NCBI GenBank assembly: GCA_025093985.1
Contig: JACAAK010000001.1
Span: 930,001-994,000, forward strand
Direction of reading: 5' to 3'
Origin: Calvatia gigantea
Taxonomy: Eukaryota; Basidiomycota; Agaricomycetes; Agaricales; Lycoperdaceae
DNA: 64,000 nucleotides
The notes under the pieces are model-generated. The model was not told the origin of the DNA. It made no database searches and worked only from the letters and a program-made list of their open reading frames with translations. The position numbers and the translations under genes were made by a program. This document shows, piece after piece, positions 48,377 to 60,827 of the stretch (positions are counted from its first letter, which is position 1; the number at the start of each line of letters is the position of its first letter).

Positions 48377-51300
48377 AGTACAGACACATTCATCGATGCA
48401 CGTTCTCGAAATGCCTAGAGCCCACACCTGAAGCTTGGGGCTCGAAGTTCAGGGCGCACCCTGAAAGAAAGAGAGAAAGGGGCGTTGAACGTCCATCTTT
48501 CTTTGCCAATTTCATTTCAGTTCCCCTGCTCTGCTTTTTGCTTTCCTGTTTATGATCTTGGGTGTTCTGGTGCTATTCTCGCTCCTTGTTCTGGACTCTG
48601 TTTCATATGACGATGCTTAGATAGACAATCCCTCGCTCTGACATGATACCTCACGAGCGATTGTGCTTTCTCACCCTACTGTCGTTTTTCCCCTTCTATA
48701 TTGCGTATTTTGCGTGCCTAGCCAGTGACTTGTTGCACACACACTCGTTTACGGACTTGAATAACTTCATAAAGACTTCGGCGCCCATGTGCTCTAATCC
48801 TTAATTTTATACAGTTCTGTCTAGAGACTTAAATTTTAGTGATTCACAGTTATCGAGCCCCAGCCTCCGGAGGACGCACAGACCGATGCGCAGGAACATA
48901 GGCGTCGATGCCAGTGATCTCTATGAGGTGATTGGAACAACGCAGCCCTACCCTCACCCTTCCAGTTGACAATCGACCCCATCAATGTATGAATTTACCC
49001 CTTCCCCTACCGACTCTCTTAAAAGGTTTGACTGGCAAGCAAGAGGGAATGATTGTTGGAGCCAGGACGAGGTGAGGTCTGTTAGATACTTTGGTCTGAT
49101 GTCTGATCCGAGTGGCTTTCTTGCTATAGAGTTGGAAAACGATGTTCCCTTAAGATGTGCCGGTGCTTCATGAGAGCTGTAGTGTACTTGAATAATCCTC
49201 GCGTGTTTGCGAAGTAGTTAACACCCGGTCCCGCACAGAGCACTATCTGGATGGGTGGTCCGCTAAACTGCTCCTGGTCTTGCCGTTTTAGTAGCTTGTA
49301 GTCTCTACAGCGAATACCTATAATTGGTGGTCAAAATGAGTGTGACACTGCAAGGCTGCAAGATGGTTCAGTAACGGAAGGGGATCGACTGGAAGATATA
49401 TGCATCCCAGGGATGTATGGACCGTGTATTCTCCATCGAAGTGAATGAGCACTTTATGCTGGGTTCAGAGTTTGTCTGTTGGCGGGGGAGGAGGGGAGGA
49501 TGTCTCTCAAAGAACGCCGATAAATCTGCGCTCGTTTGTATGAGGAAGAGTCAATAAAAAAAGCCTGAGGCGAGAAGTTCGGATGCGCTCGAGCGTCAGA
49601 TGCATGTAAACAATAACCCTAGTCCTTCCTGAAAGTGTCGGAGTAGGGACGAGCCTTTACATTCCTCAGTACATGTTGGTTCGCGGGACCTATTCTATCA
49701 GCAACTCCATATCTGCTCTGGTGAACCGCACTGTCATAGCCTATTGTATGGGGCACGGCGAACAGAGATTCCTGCTTTCCCGTCCCAAGTGTGAATCTAA
49801 CTGTTATCGGTCCTGACAACGGCATGGCAGATCGGTGCCCAACGGAAGAACCTTGCATTCAAACTGCCCTCAATTTGTCCCCGAGTGGTGGCGGAGACGG
49901 ACAGGTTCTAAGTCGATTCTCCGATGTGATTGGATGACATAAATAGATTGATCTATCACCCTCGTTTGCAATCACGCTCCTGTCACAATCTGGTTTGTGG
50001 AACATTCCCGAGTTTGACCTACAACGGAAGTCCTCAAGGCTGCAACACAGGCTAGACATCAATGGTGCACTGCGCTCTAGCCTCTTATATAGGAATGTAA
50101 CATATACAGTTCCGAGTTGCGAGACATTACGGGAAGGCTTGAGCCCCAGATTCCCCCACTGTGCCTCATCATTTAATGGCCTGAAAGGTTTGGTGCATTA
50201 AGCCTGGTACCCGCTCGTTCTCCATTCACCGGCGGTGAATAGCGCGTAACAGGTGTTGGATTTGTTTTCAAAATGGCCATCACGAAGGGTAGCAGATCGA
50301 TAGCTAGGGCGCGCCTTCGGTAGAACATCTTTACCTACCCTGTCCGTGGTAAGAATCATTTTTGACCTTGACTGTCGTTTTCACAAATTACTGGACTTAC
50401 CGGGTCTGACCGTTGCCCGCACCCCGCCATCTTGTCGCCCTGCATTTTGGACGAGGGCTGACCTCGCAGGATTGTACATCGCCTCCAAGTCGATCTTGCC
50501 TTCTACGAGTAGACCTACACACGAACAAAAAAACAGGTGGATGATTTGAACTACCGAAGGAGGGATACGTTCCGGAACGTCGTCTATTTCGATCATGGTT
50601 CTACATTTCCGTGAGCAGAAATGGTGTCCATCATTCAAAGAAGTACTGATTTCACTACCAAAAAAACAGGAATAATCAATCACATCTGATTCCTCTTTGG
50701 GAATCTGTTTACTGCCAAGCCTGGAGCACTCTTTCACGCTTTAATACTTCGGCACGTTATGCAATTGCAACAGCGGGCACATCATGAACTCGTGGCCACC
50801 AACACCCAATGGCTGTAACGGCGTCCTTCGTTATCCCGTTGGAGTAAAGGCGCCCCGAGGAGTGTGACTTTTGTGAAATCCTCCGTCCAGGTAACAGTTG
50901 CTCTCTATTGGATTTTGGAAATCAGCAAGAAGAATCCTTTAAAATTGCCCATCCAGCTAAAAGAGGTTGGTTGTTCGGATTATTCCCAATCTAGGACTCC
51001 GACGCCTTGGATTCCATGTGCACATAATAGGCGCTTTTTGGTTGATTTAGAGATGTTCCTCGAAGTGGACTTGTCCGCGGTCCTCATGAAACCCAAGCCA
51101 CCATCAGAAAGTCGTGGTGTCGCCTACACCAGGAATAGGCAAGTGAGTCTCAATCGGGTTGCAATTTCTGTTCGTCCGCTTCCGCGAATCACGTATGCTT
51201 CATGACCAGTGGCATTTTTATTGGGGGCATTTGGTTGGTGTGCTCGCTAGGCTGAGTCGGAGACAGTTGGATTATTTACAACACTCTGGTCGGATACTGC

Positions 51301-52536
51301 ACACTTCCAATAACTTGTACACTTGGCAGGAAACTCTTGGCATTACAATCTTGAACTTCGCCGCTTTTGGGCAAGCCTCCGTGCAAACCAGGTGGTTGAG
51401 TAGTAGCATCCGCCGTAAAGGAAAATTTTCATCGTCGATTTGTTGCCATAAGGAAAGGGTCTGTGAGCGGGTAACGATCAGGCAGGTTCACCGATGGCAA
51501 TTGAATGACATCATTCTCTACCCGCAATCTTTGCGCTGTGAACGGGGGCGGCCGGTTGAAAGAGGCAAAAGGGACGTCTAATGAATGCAGAAAAGAACCG
51601 GTATCTTGGGAAAGGATTGACCGACATAACCCTCCCTCTCACCACTCGCGGACTTCATCATGGGTAAAACCTGAGTGCGACCTGCTCACCGGTGGTTCAA
51701 TTCCCAGACAGTCGAAACCGACCCGTCAGGGTCTTCTGTTTAATTTCCTAGTCAAATGCCAAATAGCGATCAGTCGCCTGCTTTTTTAGTCCATCAGATC
51801 TCATTCTGCAAGCTCATCTCTCACGAACCCGCTGACCAGGTTCCGTATGAAGAACAAAAGGCGGAATGCGAATAGCCAAGCCGCCAATTAGCACATCATT
51901 GCACATTATACAAAACTGCATACACACCATGCCAGACTTAAAGCTTCTGCTAGGCGATCACCCAACCTCCGAGTTCTCACACTGCGCGACCTGTTGCGTA
52001 GCCGGGAATTGGGGGTCAGATCCATAAAGAGATTCAACTGAGCGACCTATAAACAGTCAATTGCTTACACCTCTAATTGCGAGATCTCGGAGCCTTCGAA
52101 TATCTTGCCGATCGGCAGGTAGTCAGTGATCTTATGACGGAAAAGGTCAAGAGAAACGGTACACTAATGATTCTCGAAGGGGGGTGAGCGGCCAATTCTG
52201 ACATTATCGATCCACATTGACGAAAACGGGTCAGGCACGGACAAGATTTCACACCCTGCCACACCCCTTGCCATTCCATGTTGTTTCTAAAACTCTAATA
52301 TTTGGCCAGTTAGCAATAATTCAGGTTCTAACGAAGGAATGTACCGTAAGCTCGAACTACCCCATCAGTGCTTGATTTCACTGGCTTTTAAGTGCCCTGT
52401 TCGGCTTCTCAGTTAAATTGAAGCTGGCCAGTCTCCCCGAGCTCTCGTCAGCCCCCTTCTCCTCACCCATCCCTCTATCCCTCTCTCAGACAAGCTGGAT
52501 CATCAATTTCTCCCATTCGTTCCCGGATCTTCTACT
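48377..52536. other. Gene-poor region
   Basis: About 4.2 kb with no supported gene. The longest frame (51159-51581, +, 140 residues) shows no known motif. The first several hundred bases are probably the 3' flank of the glutaredoxin-like gene, and the last several hundred the promoter of the WOPR gene. Decayed mobile elements are possible but no diagnostic remnant was seen. Confidence 0.4.
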
Positions 52537-53686
52537 ATGCAACGTGCCACCTGTACTGGCATACGCATCCGGTCTCCCTCAGATGCAAGAGTCATTTTCC
52601 ATGCCGTTCTAATGGGCATCCTTCCTATGGTCACACGAAGACTCGACACCGAGGAGCGAAGTTTAATCTCACCGGGCTCAGTATATGTATGGGAGGAACG
52701 AGGACCTCAAGCTGAACTGACAGGAGTGAGTGGGGCCATTCCACTATGAACCATTAATCTCATTTGCCACCGCGAAGGTCGGTATTGAGCGCTGGACGGA
52801 TGGTACGCACATTCTTGTAACCCAAGGATGCGACCCCCTAACATCTCATTGTCACCTAGGAATTCGATGGGGTCCATCCCGAGTTCGAGAGGTCCGGACC
52901 TACCACAAGCCGAAGTACTGCATGATTCTAATGCCCCGTTCTAGGGTTTCCTCTTCTATCACGAAAAGCAGGCACAGCAGCATCTCTTCTCGGAAGGATT
53001 GTTCGATTCCGACGGCTCGTGAGTATTACATTTACCTGGACAACACCGGACAACTCGCTCATCATGAGGGCCAGGTCTGGTTTTGATCCTGCTCATCATA
53101 TCCTTATTAAACAAACGTACACTGTATTCGTCGACACTCCAAGAGGTCAAAGGAAATGGCACCTGAGTGAGCCATCCGACTTCCCTTCTACCTCCTAAAT
53201 TAAAATTAAAATTCCTCTGTCGATCCAGTCGCTTATTTCACTGAGGACTCCATCAAACGACTGCGGTCGGTTGATGACATACCTCACCTCAGAAATTTAC
53301 TCGTCCCCCATGGTAAATACAAGAGCGCCAGGTCTGCTAAGGGCAGACCAGATCATATCTTCAACCCCGAGTCCGAGCCCCGTGTCGAATATGTACCCTA
53401 TGAATCTAGTCAATCCCCAGCGCTACCGCCATCCACGTCTCCGCCTTCACATCATCCATTGTCGTGGCCAGACTCACCCTCACAACAAGGGTACTCGCCG
53501 TCATCTCCACGTCATATCCCTTACCCTCGACAAATACGGCGAGGACCTGGGAGTTCCGGTTCCTCAGATGATAATGCGGAATGTCTAGCACCACTTGAGT
53601 ATCTACAAAACATCCAGCCTCCCCGAAGACATCCTATGGATGAGAAAGCTCTCATGCGTTTCAGTTCATCCCCTGGACGTTTGTAG
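52537..53686 (+). CDS. Gti1/Pac2 (WOPR-domain) transcription factor
   Basis: About six exons. The first (52537-52725) encodes an opening typical of WOPR box 1: CTGIRIRSPSDARVIFHAV, LDTEERSLISPGSVYVWEE. After short introns follow GIERWTDG, RWGPSRVREGFLFYHEK (WOPR motif), LFSEGLFDSDGS, then KQTYTVFVDTPRGQRKWHL and AYFTEDSIKRLRSVDDIP, the second WOPR box. The C-terminal ~120 residues are Ser/Pro-rich. The family (Wor1, Ryp1, Gti1, Pac2) controls morphology switching, sporulation and development, and in mushrooms several copies exist. DNA binding and nuclear action follow from the family. A frame-consistent end at 53686. Confidence 0.9.
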
Positions 53687-56600
53687 CACTATACCCACAT
53701 TTCACACGCTTACCATATTGCATTGATTATTTTCATTATCTTCTGTACTTCACCCGCTGTGTCATATGGAGTTCTTATGTCTCTTCCAAATCCATTCTTG
53801 TGAGGGATCATGCAACTAGTTGTTTCGGGGATACGGACTGACATGGTCAGCTGACAAGTTGTGGCGTTAGGCCCCTTCGTACATATCGCCTAAGTCAGGT
53901 TCACCTGACTGGTGCTCAAGATGTTTTGCACTCGCAAGCCATATCTTAGTATGATGAAATGCAGGTTTGTGACACGATGTTGGCAGTTTAATAGGCACAC
54001 AAATGATTCCGAATCATCCCCTGTTGCCCTTATCACCAGTATTATTTCCCATCTTGATGTCGAGGGAACGCCGCTGGGCTTGAAAGACACCTGATAACTG
54101 AAGGACCGCCGGCAGGAATTGCCAAGTCACAGCGTCCGTGCTTGAGGATGCTTGAGGCTAAATTACGACCTCAATTACATGAAGATGAGGCATGTGTGTA
54201 GTGAATTGCTACGTTGCTGAATAGAATTAGCTGATGCAGTTCTCCGAGCATAATCGATTCCTACTGACTTTTGATTTCAGGCCTAAAATCATTTTTGTGT
54301 CTCTAAGGATGTCTGCCATACTGGGAAGCTTGAATGAGGCCATCGCTCCGGGGACATCGGTGGCCGCTAAAACGGTCGAGAAAGTGATTGACGGGTCTTG
54401 CCTTCGCGGGAGGAGTAGATCAGCCACCAATTCAAGACGCCTGACAGAAAGTAACGAGAGACTAACTGGCAACGTTGACAGCGGCTCCGGGGTAATGAGC
54501 GGGGTTGAGATCATTACAGAGTCAGGAACTTTCAAATGCCAGGTTGCGGAGCAACACCCAGATAAGCACCCAGCAAGTCAAGTGGGTTTTGGGGCGAGAG
54601 ACTTCCACGTGGAAAAAGAAATATTATCTATGCTCAAGCCCAAGCGACAGTTGTTACGTCGATCAAGTGCATATCCACTAGAGATGACGAGCTTAGAGTG
54701 ACGGGAGTGTGAAGATTAAAGACACGTTAGCTATGTGTTAATCCTCTGATGAACACAATGAATGGTCTACTAACCAGCTTTGTTCCACGTTTCCTTGTTT
54801 CTAGAATGCCTCCGAGATGTACGGCCCATAGCTTTGGCCTCAGCGATCCAAATTTAAGAGTCTCACGGAAGCGAACCTTCCCACTCAATTTTTATGCTGT
54901 AAGCGTTCAACGGTGATTTTGCAACGAATAAGTCATCATTTCAGCATCCCGAATAACGATAGACCCGGAAGGCCCTGGCAAGTGTGTTAAAGTTCATTTT
55001 CCGCGATGATCTTTTCCTTGCAGTACCCACGTAAAATTTGTCATGACGGGGATCAGGACAGAGATATGTTATTAGAGGACTCTCGGTTAAGAAGAACGGT
55101 GTATTCGGTGACCAAGTTGATTGCGCTGTCTGGGAATTCGCTGGAATCGCGATGAACCGAGAACCTGGATGAACCGAAGAACATGTCATGTAGCCGCTAC
55201 ACGTCATAATAAGGGCTTTCCAAAGCACTGGAGCAAGGGCCAGGCTGGGCCAGGTATAAAACCTTCCCACAAGGTCACGTTAACGGAGGTTGCACCTCTT
55301 GCCCGTGAATGCGAGAGTTATTGTCACAACCAAAGCGCTAATATCCAGCGCATCCTGGTGTACTCACTGCGAGCCGCCCGTTTTAGGATTCTGCGAGTTA
55401 ACCGGGTTCCTCCCCGTCTACTCTTTTTGCCGCTTCGGATTTTCGACCCCCCAGGGAGGAGCTATAATTTGGCTACATTTGTTACGAGCCTCTTGAAGTT
55501 AATTAATGGCTGTGCCAGCTCCTGAGTATTTTGGCTGAGGCTCGCCAGAAATTGCCCTGGAGCTATGTCCGGAAATATTCTGATTCGCTACGCACGTCTA
55601 TTCTTCGACATCTGTCAGAATCCTTCGAAGCGTCCAACAACGTGACGGCTCTAAACACACCAGCTTTATCAATCTGAACGAAACTGGCCCTTGTTCTGGT
55701 GTGCAGGTCGTGGAGAGGTTTTGATATGAGCATCTGGCTCTCCCAAGTCTTGGCCGAGCTGCTGCGATCCAGAAGATTTTTGTCATACTGTGCTCCCGAG
55801 TGGTGAGGTCGTATCGGTCACGGACGCTGGCTCACCATATCAAAATCCCCTCAGGAGTACCAATGACGTGGGGGGGTTCAATTCCTGCAGACATTGTCCC
55901 AATTTCTAATGCTGCACTAAAGTGAAGAGTCTTGGTGGTTCATATATGCGCCCATCATCTATTAGGTTCCTGGGTGACGTCGCCGAGCTTTACAGGCAAG
56001 TCCTGCGGCACTGGGGTCGGCGCCGCTCCAACACTCACGTCCCAAACTCACCTTTCTTGAAACGTTTCGGGGCCTTCGTGTCCTCGGTCTCCGTTATCAT
56101 GTTGGCTGTGAAGTAAAAGGATTGTCCGACCGATCGGTTCCATACTTTCCTACGTCACTGACTTCATTCTATCGTCTCGCCAAAAAAGTTTGCCATGGCC
56201 AACTTCCTCTTGCTTCTTCGACCCCGCATTCTCACTTTCTCTAATTAATAATTGCTGGGCGTCCGGGCCTTTTTCAGGCGTCGTGCCCGTACCACGAAGT
56301 TTTCGAGTTCATTAAAAAGCATAGACATTGCTTCTAGGTTACCCTTCCACCTCCGGCTCTTTGTCTAGAACCCGAAACGAGTAGCCTTAATTCTCGGCAT
56401 ACAATCAAACATATCAAACCTAGCGTATTCTCAGAGCCAGGTGCTAACCTCGTTTCGCTCGCATTCCCTGTTACATCGGGACCGCCCTCGACCCAAGTAC
56501 GCCCAGAATTGTGGTGACTACGTCTACAGGGCTTTCTGAAGGCGGAAATGTTTTGGGCAGAGAAAATTCAGCCGACCAGTGGAAGGCCCATTACCGGACT

Positions 56601-57521
56601 ATATCCCGGTTTATATGAGATCAAGACTGTTGGTTATGTTGTCGCGGACGCAGATAATCTCAATGGGGAGATATTCAGGCAATAGTGTGGGCCGTTCATT
56701 GCACGAGGAACAGGGTTCAACAAACCCCTGGATATAACATTGACCTCGTATCTTAATAATGCACTCGGGTCCCCCTCAGTTCAACTCCCCTCCAGCGAGG
56801 CCGCCCGTGGATAGGGTTCTTCCAGGTAAGTAGGAAGGTTCACGGACCATGGTCTGTTTCCTTGGCGGGGAAGGCGTGTTGTGGGCCAAGACTGTTCTAA
56901 TTGATGGACACGCTGAAGGAGTTACGTCTCCTCCGAAGGTGAAATAGAGAACAAACTGGAAAAGCCTGTTTTGACTGTTTTGGACGAATCGATTAATCCT
57001 GACTAACTGTCAATGAAAGCCCGGTCTGTCGTTAACAGCAAGCGCAGTGCGCTGGTTCAATTGGCGAGTCACATCCATTTGGACGATTGTCTAGTCCTTT
57101 GGTTTGTGCCTCCTCAATTCCAGCTTCATTCTCTCCACATGGGCATGCTTTCCTGCTATTTGACCTTCCCAGCCGAAATCATTGATCTTGTCATGACTGC
57201 CGTGACCAAGGGTTGAATAAATCCGCATTTCGGCGCATCTTTACCTCTCTTCATGTTCTATGGTAAATACTGTTATATTATTGTTCGTTCCTAGTTAGGT
57301 TGCGGAAACAAAGTTCCGGAGTCTTCTAGATACCGGGAAGGGGGGTTTAATGGAATGAGAGACTTATGGTTGTAATGTTCTTGAACGGGATCTGTCAACA
57401 CAACCCGAAAAGAGATAGAAGCGAATGATTCTAGATATGTTCTAAATCAGGCGGTCCCCTATATATATTAGTATGCGAGGGGATGTATGTATAGATACTT
57501 GCTAGATGCCATAATCACGGC
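53687..57521. other. Gene-poor region
   Basis: About 3.8 kb without a supported gene. A 155-residue plus-strand frame (54234-54701) is Ser/Lys/Glu-rich with no recognised domain. G-rich and C-rich tracts occur, but no tRNA, rRNA, transposon gene or array was identified. TTCAATTCC at ~55870 resembles a tRNA B-box but lacks a matching A-box. Confidence 0.4.
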
Positions 57522-58745
57522 TCACAATCGATCGAGCAAGCGTGCGGCCATTTCAAAGCCCAAGAAGGTGGCTCCGTTGGCAAAGGGTGAACTACAAGGT
57601 TCATGAAGTTAAGCGCGCAGGGAGAAAACGAAATCCGACCAAGGACGTACCGAATCAAGGTCGGACCCAAGCCTCGGGTAAAGGCGGGCAATCCCTCCGT
57701 CCTCCATACGATCCGAACGCAATCCAAAGTAGACCTATACTTCTGACCCGTGGCCGGGGTGAATCCGTCCGTTTGCATTCTAGATTTGATCATGTCAATG
57801 GGGTATATGACGGCCCAGAGCTACAGAGGGAAGGTGAGTGGAAAACAAGTTGGGCGGGGTATCAAAGACATACAGCATAACCGGCGGTTGCGCCGTAAAG
57901 AACTGCGTTCACGGGGCTGATTTGGTCTCGCTTGATGCCTTTCTGCGCCATCTCTCGCTGTACCAACTTCTCGTAGGCTAGAAAATAAACGCCATAGCCG
58001 GTCGCTTCACGAAGAAAAGTCACTGCTTGGCCTTTATAGAGGCCCTTCACACCATGTGCTGAGTAAATTTTCTTAATGGCATCCCATGGACCGTTCCACG
58101 TTGGGTTGGTATTCGACTGGGTCTGCAGACCTATTTAAGGCAGGTGAATAACACGCAGAGGTTGTTAGCTTATGGCGATAATCACTCACGGATGCGGATA
58201 TGCTCGACGGGCCCGGAAACGAATCCGTTCGCTAAGCCTGCAGCTACACCGGCAGTGATTAACTGAGTCCCGGTGAGGGTCTTGCCTCCCTCTCCTCCAA
58301 TCCCCTTGCGAAGGTTTTGAGCGGCGAAAAAGCGTTTGGTATATTCCAGAGCCCCGAATTGGATGGACACGCAGAGCCCAATGCCCAATAACGGCGTCAG
58401 GGTTCCCTTGATGTATTTTAGTAAGGATCAGGCTAGGGTTAGTGACGGTGCATGCCTTATAAAATGCAAGTGGTCCCTCATTCTTGAGAATTCCGCCAGC
58501 ACAATGAACCATGCCCGAGTAGGTGCCTTTAGCAGATGTTTGCATCCGCTTCAGTGAAATATCAGTTCATATGCCTCACGGGGGAATAAGATTTAAACGT
58601 ACAACTTTGACGATGTCAAACGGTTGACCCACGAGCACCTGAGAAGGTGGTTTAGGTCGCCATTGTCATGATGCAGGAATGTAGGAATTACCTGGGCAAT
58701 ACCGCCAACGGTACCAGCAGTCAAATCCTTCACTGACTTCGACAT
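57522..58745 (-). CDS. Mitochondrial carrier protein, YMC1/carnitine-carrier-like
   Basis: A minus-strand gene with about six introns, starting at 58745 (MSKSVKDLTAGTVGGIAQ). The three carrier signatures are present: QPFDIVKV followed by RMQTSAKG, GPVEHIRIRLQTQ, and YPIDMIKSRMQTD, each at the start of a ~100-residue repeat. Between them are membrane helices and typical GLYKG and GVYFLAYEK segments. It should exchange a small carboxylate or amino acid across the inner membrane; the GPVEHIRIRLQTQ second signature points to the Ymc1-like group rather than ADP/ATP carriers. One intron (58407-58455 on the minus strand) uses a GC donor if AFYK joins GTLTP. The terminal exon ends MAARLLDRL. Confidence 0.87.
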
Positions 58746-58942
58746 GGTCGGATGCAACGGAGAAGGAAGAGGGACTTACGCTTCCCCAGGCCTCAGGTTT
58801 ATTCGTTGACCCTCGCAGCCCTCCGACGAAAAAGTCGCCTAAACAAGTACAAATGTTACCCAGATAAGATTTCAAGGCCTTTGCCAAGCAAAGACAAACA
58901 AAGCACTTTCCCAAATTTGTGTCACTTTGGTGCTCACATTTA

Positions 58943-60827
58943 ATGGCCGACAGTCTTGTTCAGGTACTAGCAGCGGCGCAGGCGGCTGCAAATGCTCAAC
59001 TCCTCCTAGAAGAAGAGGAAGAAGTCGAAGCCCGTGACATAGAAGAAGAAGAAGAAGAAGAAGAAGAAGAAGAAGAGGATGACGATGATGCCGACATTGA
59101 CGCAGAGGCACAGGAAATTGCCCGGAGACTTGGACAACAACTATGGGAAGACATAAACAAAGCTCAGGCTGCGCAAGCGATTTCGACCGCCGCCCTTTCC
59201 ACTCAAAAGTTGTCACGCAAAGAGGAAGCTGCCATCGCGACAATGAAAACGATCTTATCTCTCGCGGAACAAGACACAGCCGCCAAGGATGCATTCGAGG
59301 CTACGCTCTTGTCTGGTGGCGGAGGAAATGTATTTGAGATACTCCAACAAAGTGTCTTGGCCAATAGCGTGGCGAAAGCACGTATGTATGCCTTTAAGCC
59401 ATACCCTTGTCTCGTTGGCCAAATCTGAGCCTCTTTTCGGTGGATTGCGACATTCGAATATCCCTTCCATGGAACTGGACAAGGGAAAACGCCGACGGGA
59501 AGAAGGAGACGAGAATATTCCACCAAGTGATCAACGGCCTTTGAAGAGACCCTACATTCCGGACGGCGATCTGCAAACCCAGCTAACTGAAGCTGTTCGC
59601 GTCATCACCCACGCTCTCGGAAATTTCCCTCCACTGGCCCTCGATCCGGGCCTTATTGCCTCCATACGTTTGCAGCTGCATCAAGTTTTCCTATATTCTG
59701 TGACACTATCAGCTCGTGGAGGCCATGAAATGCACGCGCTGCAGGAAGTTAGTGGTTTAATACAGGTCATTGGTGTATTGAGTGGAATACAAATTGGTCA
59801 ACCTCCGGAGACGCTGCCCAGCCAACCCCCATATGCCACCAATCCTGCGTACCCATGGGTGGGTCAGTCGTCCACCGACATCGGGACAGCCGTTTATCCA
59901 TGCCTTGTGGCTGGTTGCGGCAAGACCTTCTCTCGTCTTTATAGCCTCCGTACACACCAGCGGGGGCACTCCACACATCGGCCCTTTCGTTGTACAATTT
60001 GTCCAGCCTCGTTTGCTCGCAACCACGACCTGAAGCGGCACGTCAGGCTACACGACAAAAAGGCCTGGAAATGTGGTGGTTGCCAGAAGATGTTTTCGCG
60101 TAGAGATGCCATCAAACGGCACAAGAATGGAAGTAAAACACGAGGCCCGAAGGGCGACATGTGTATAAACGCAGATGTTGTAGAGGTGGACCTAGACGAA
60201 GAAGACCGGGAAGACTCTTTACGAGAGGAAAGGAGAGCAAAACTGTGGAATACCATCACAGCCAATGGAACCAGCGCTATTCCAGACCCATATCGTGACG
60301 CAGGCATCCTAGAAGAAGGCGAACTTCCACCAGCTGTTGTTGCCAACACGCTAACGACCGTTCTTCGACTACAAGGTCTCTTACAATCTTATGTGGGAAG
60401 TGCGCTCGGCACACCTCAAGGCCAACCCGTGCCTGCAAACGACTCAATCAACGGCCAGGCAACACTCGCGAGCGTGATTGCTCGCGCCCAGTTACAGTCC
60501 TCCCCGGCCAAACTTGACACGGGGGCCAATGCCCCTTTGACGCCTGCTTCTAGTTCTATCACAACTGCGTACCCAACTGGAGATCTCAATACCCAGGATG
60601 TCACCATGGTCCCCCCAAACTCCGTCGACCAAAACGAGTTGCCTATCATGCCCACTTTATCCATGTATGGATTATCTGACGAACAAGCAAAGATGCTAGA
60701 GCTTGCGATCGCGAGTGCTGCTTCTGCAGCTCAGGCCCAGGCAGAGGCAGAGGCAGCTTTGGAGGAGGAGGAAGATCATTCTGAAGAAGATAGCGACGGC
60801 ACCGATGACCAAGAAACGATGACATGA
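58943..60827 (+). CDS. C2H2 zinc-finger protein with acidic N-terminus (one frame break)
   Basis: Two overlapping frames join to one 627-residue protein if one base is removed near 59396: the first ends LANSVAKA and the second resumes SHTLVSLAKSEPLFGGLRH. The N-terminus has a 12-Glu run within an acidic segment. Two classical C2H2 fingers lie near residues 320-370 (CLVAGCGKTFSRLYSLRTH, CTICPASFARNHDLKRH) and a third, finger-like CGGCQKMFSRRDAIKRH, follows. This tandem resembles Crz1-type fungal regulators. The C-terminus is Ala/Glu-rich. DNA-binding is likely; target unknown. An alternative is a split gene with an upstream intron using GTATGT near 59381, but no acceptor keeps frame. Confidence 0.78.
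59038..59082. repeat. GAA trinucleotide repeat within the zinc-finger gene
   Basis: A run of about 13 GAA units encodes the poly-Glu stretch. Such coding microsatellites often vary between strains in multiples of three. Confidence 0.8.

Noticed and set aside
51159..51581. 140-residue plus-strand frame in a gene desert
   Set aside because: No known domain or transposon signature; likely chance.
51690..51715. tRNA-like B-box (GGTTCAATTCC) near 51.7 kb and a similar one near 55.87 kb
   Set aside because: No matching A-box or cloverleaf stems at the right distance upstream.
54234..54701. 155-residue frame as a possible gene
   Set aside because: No motif and no supporting neighbours; kept only as a note on the gene-poor region.
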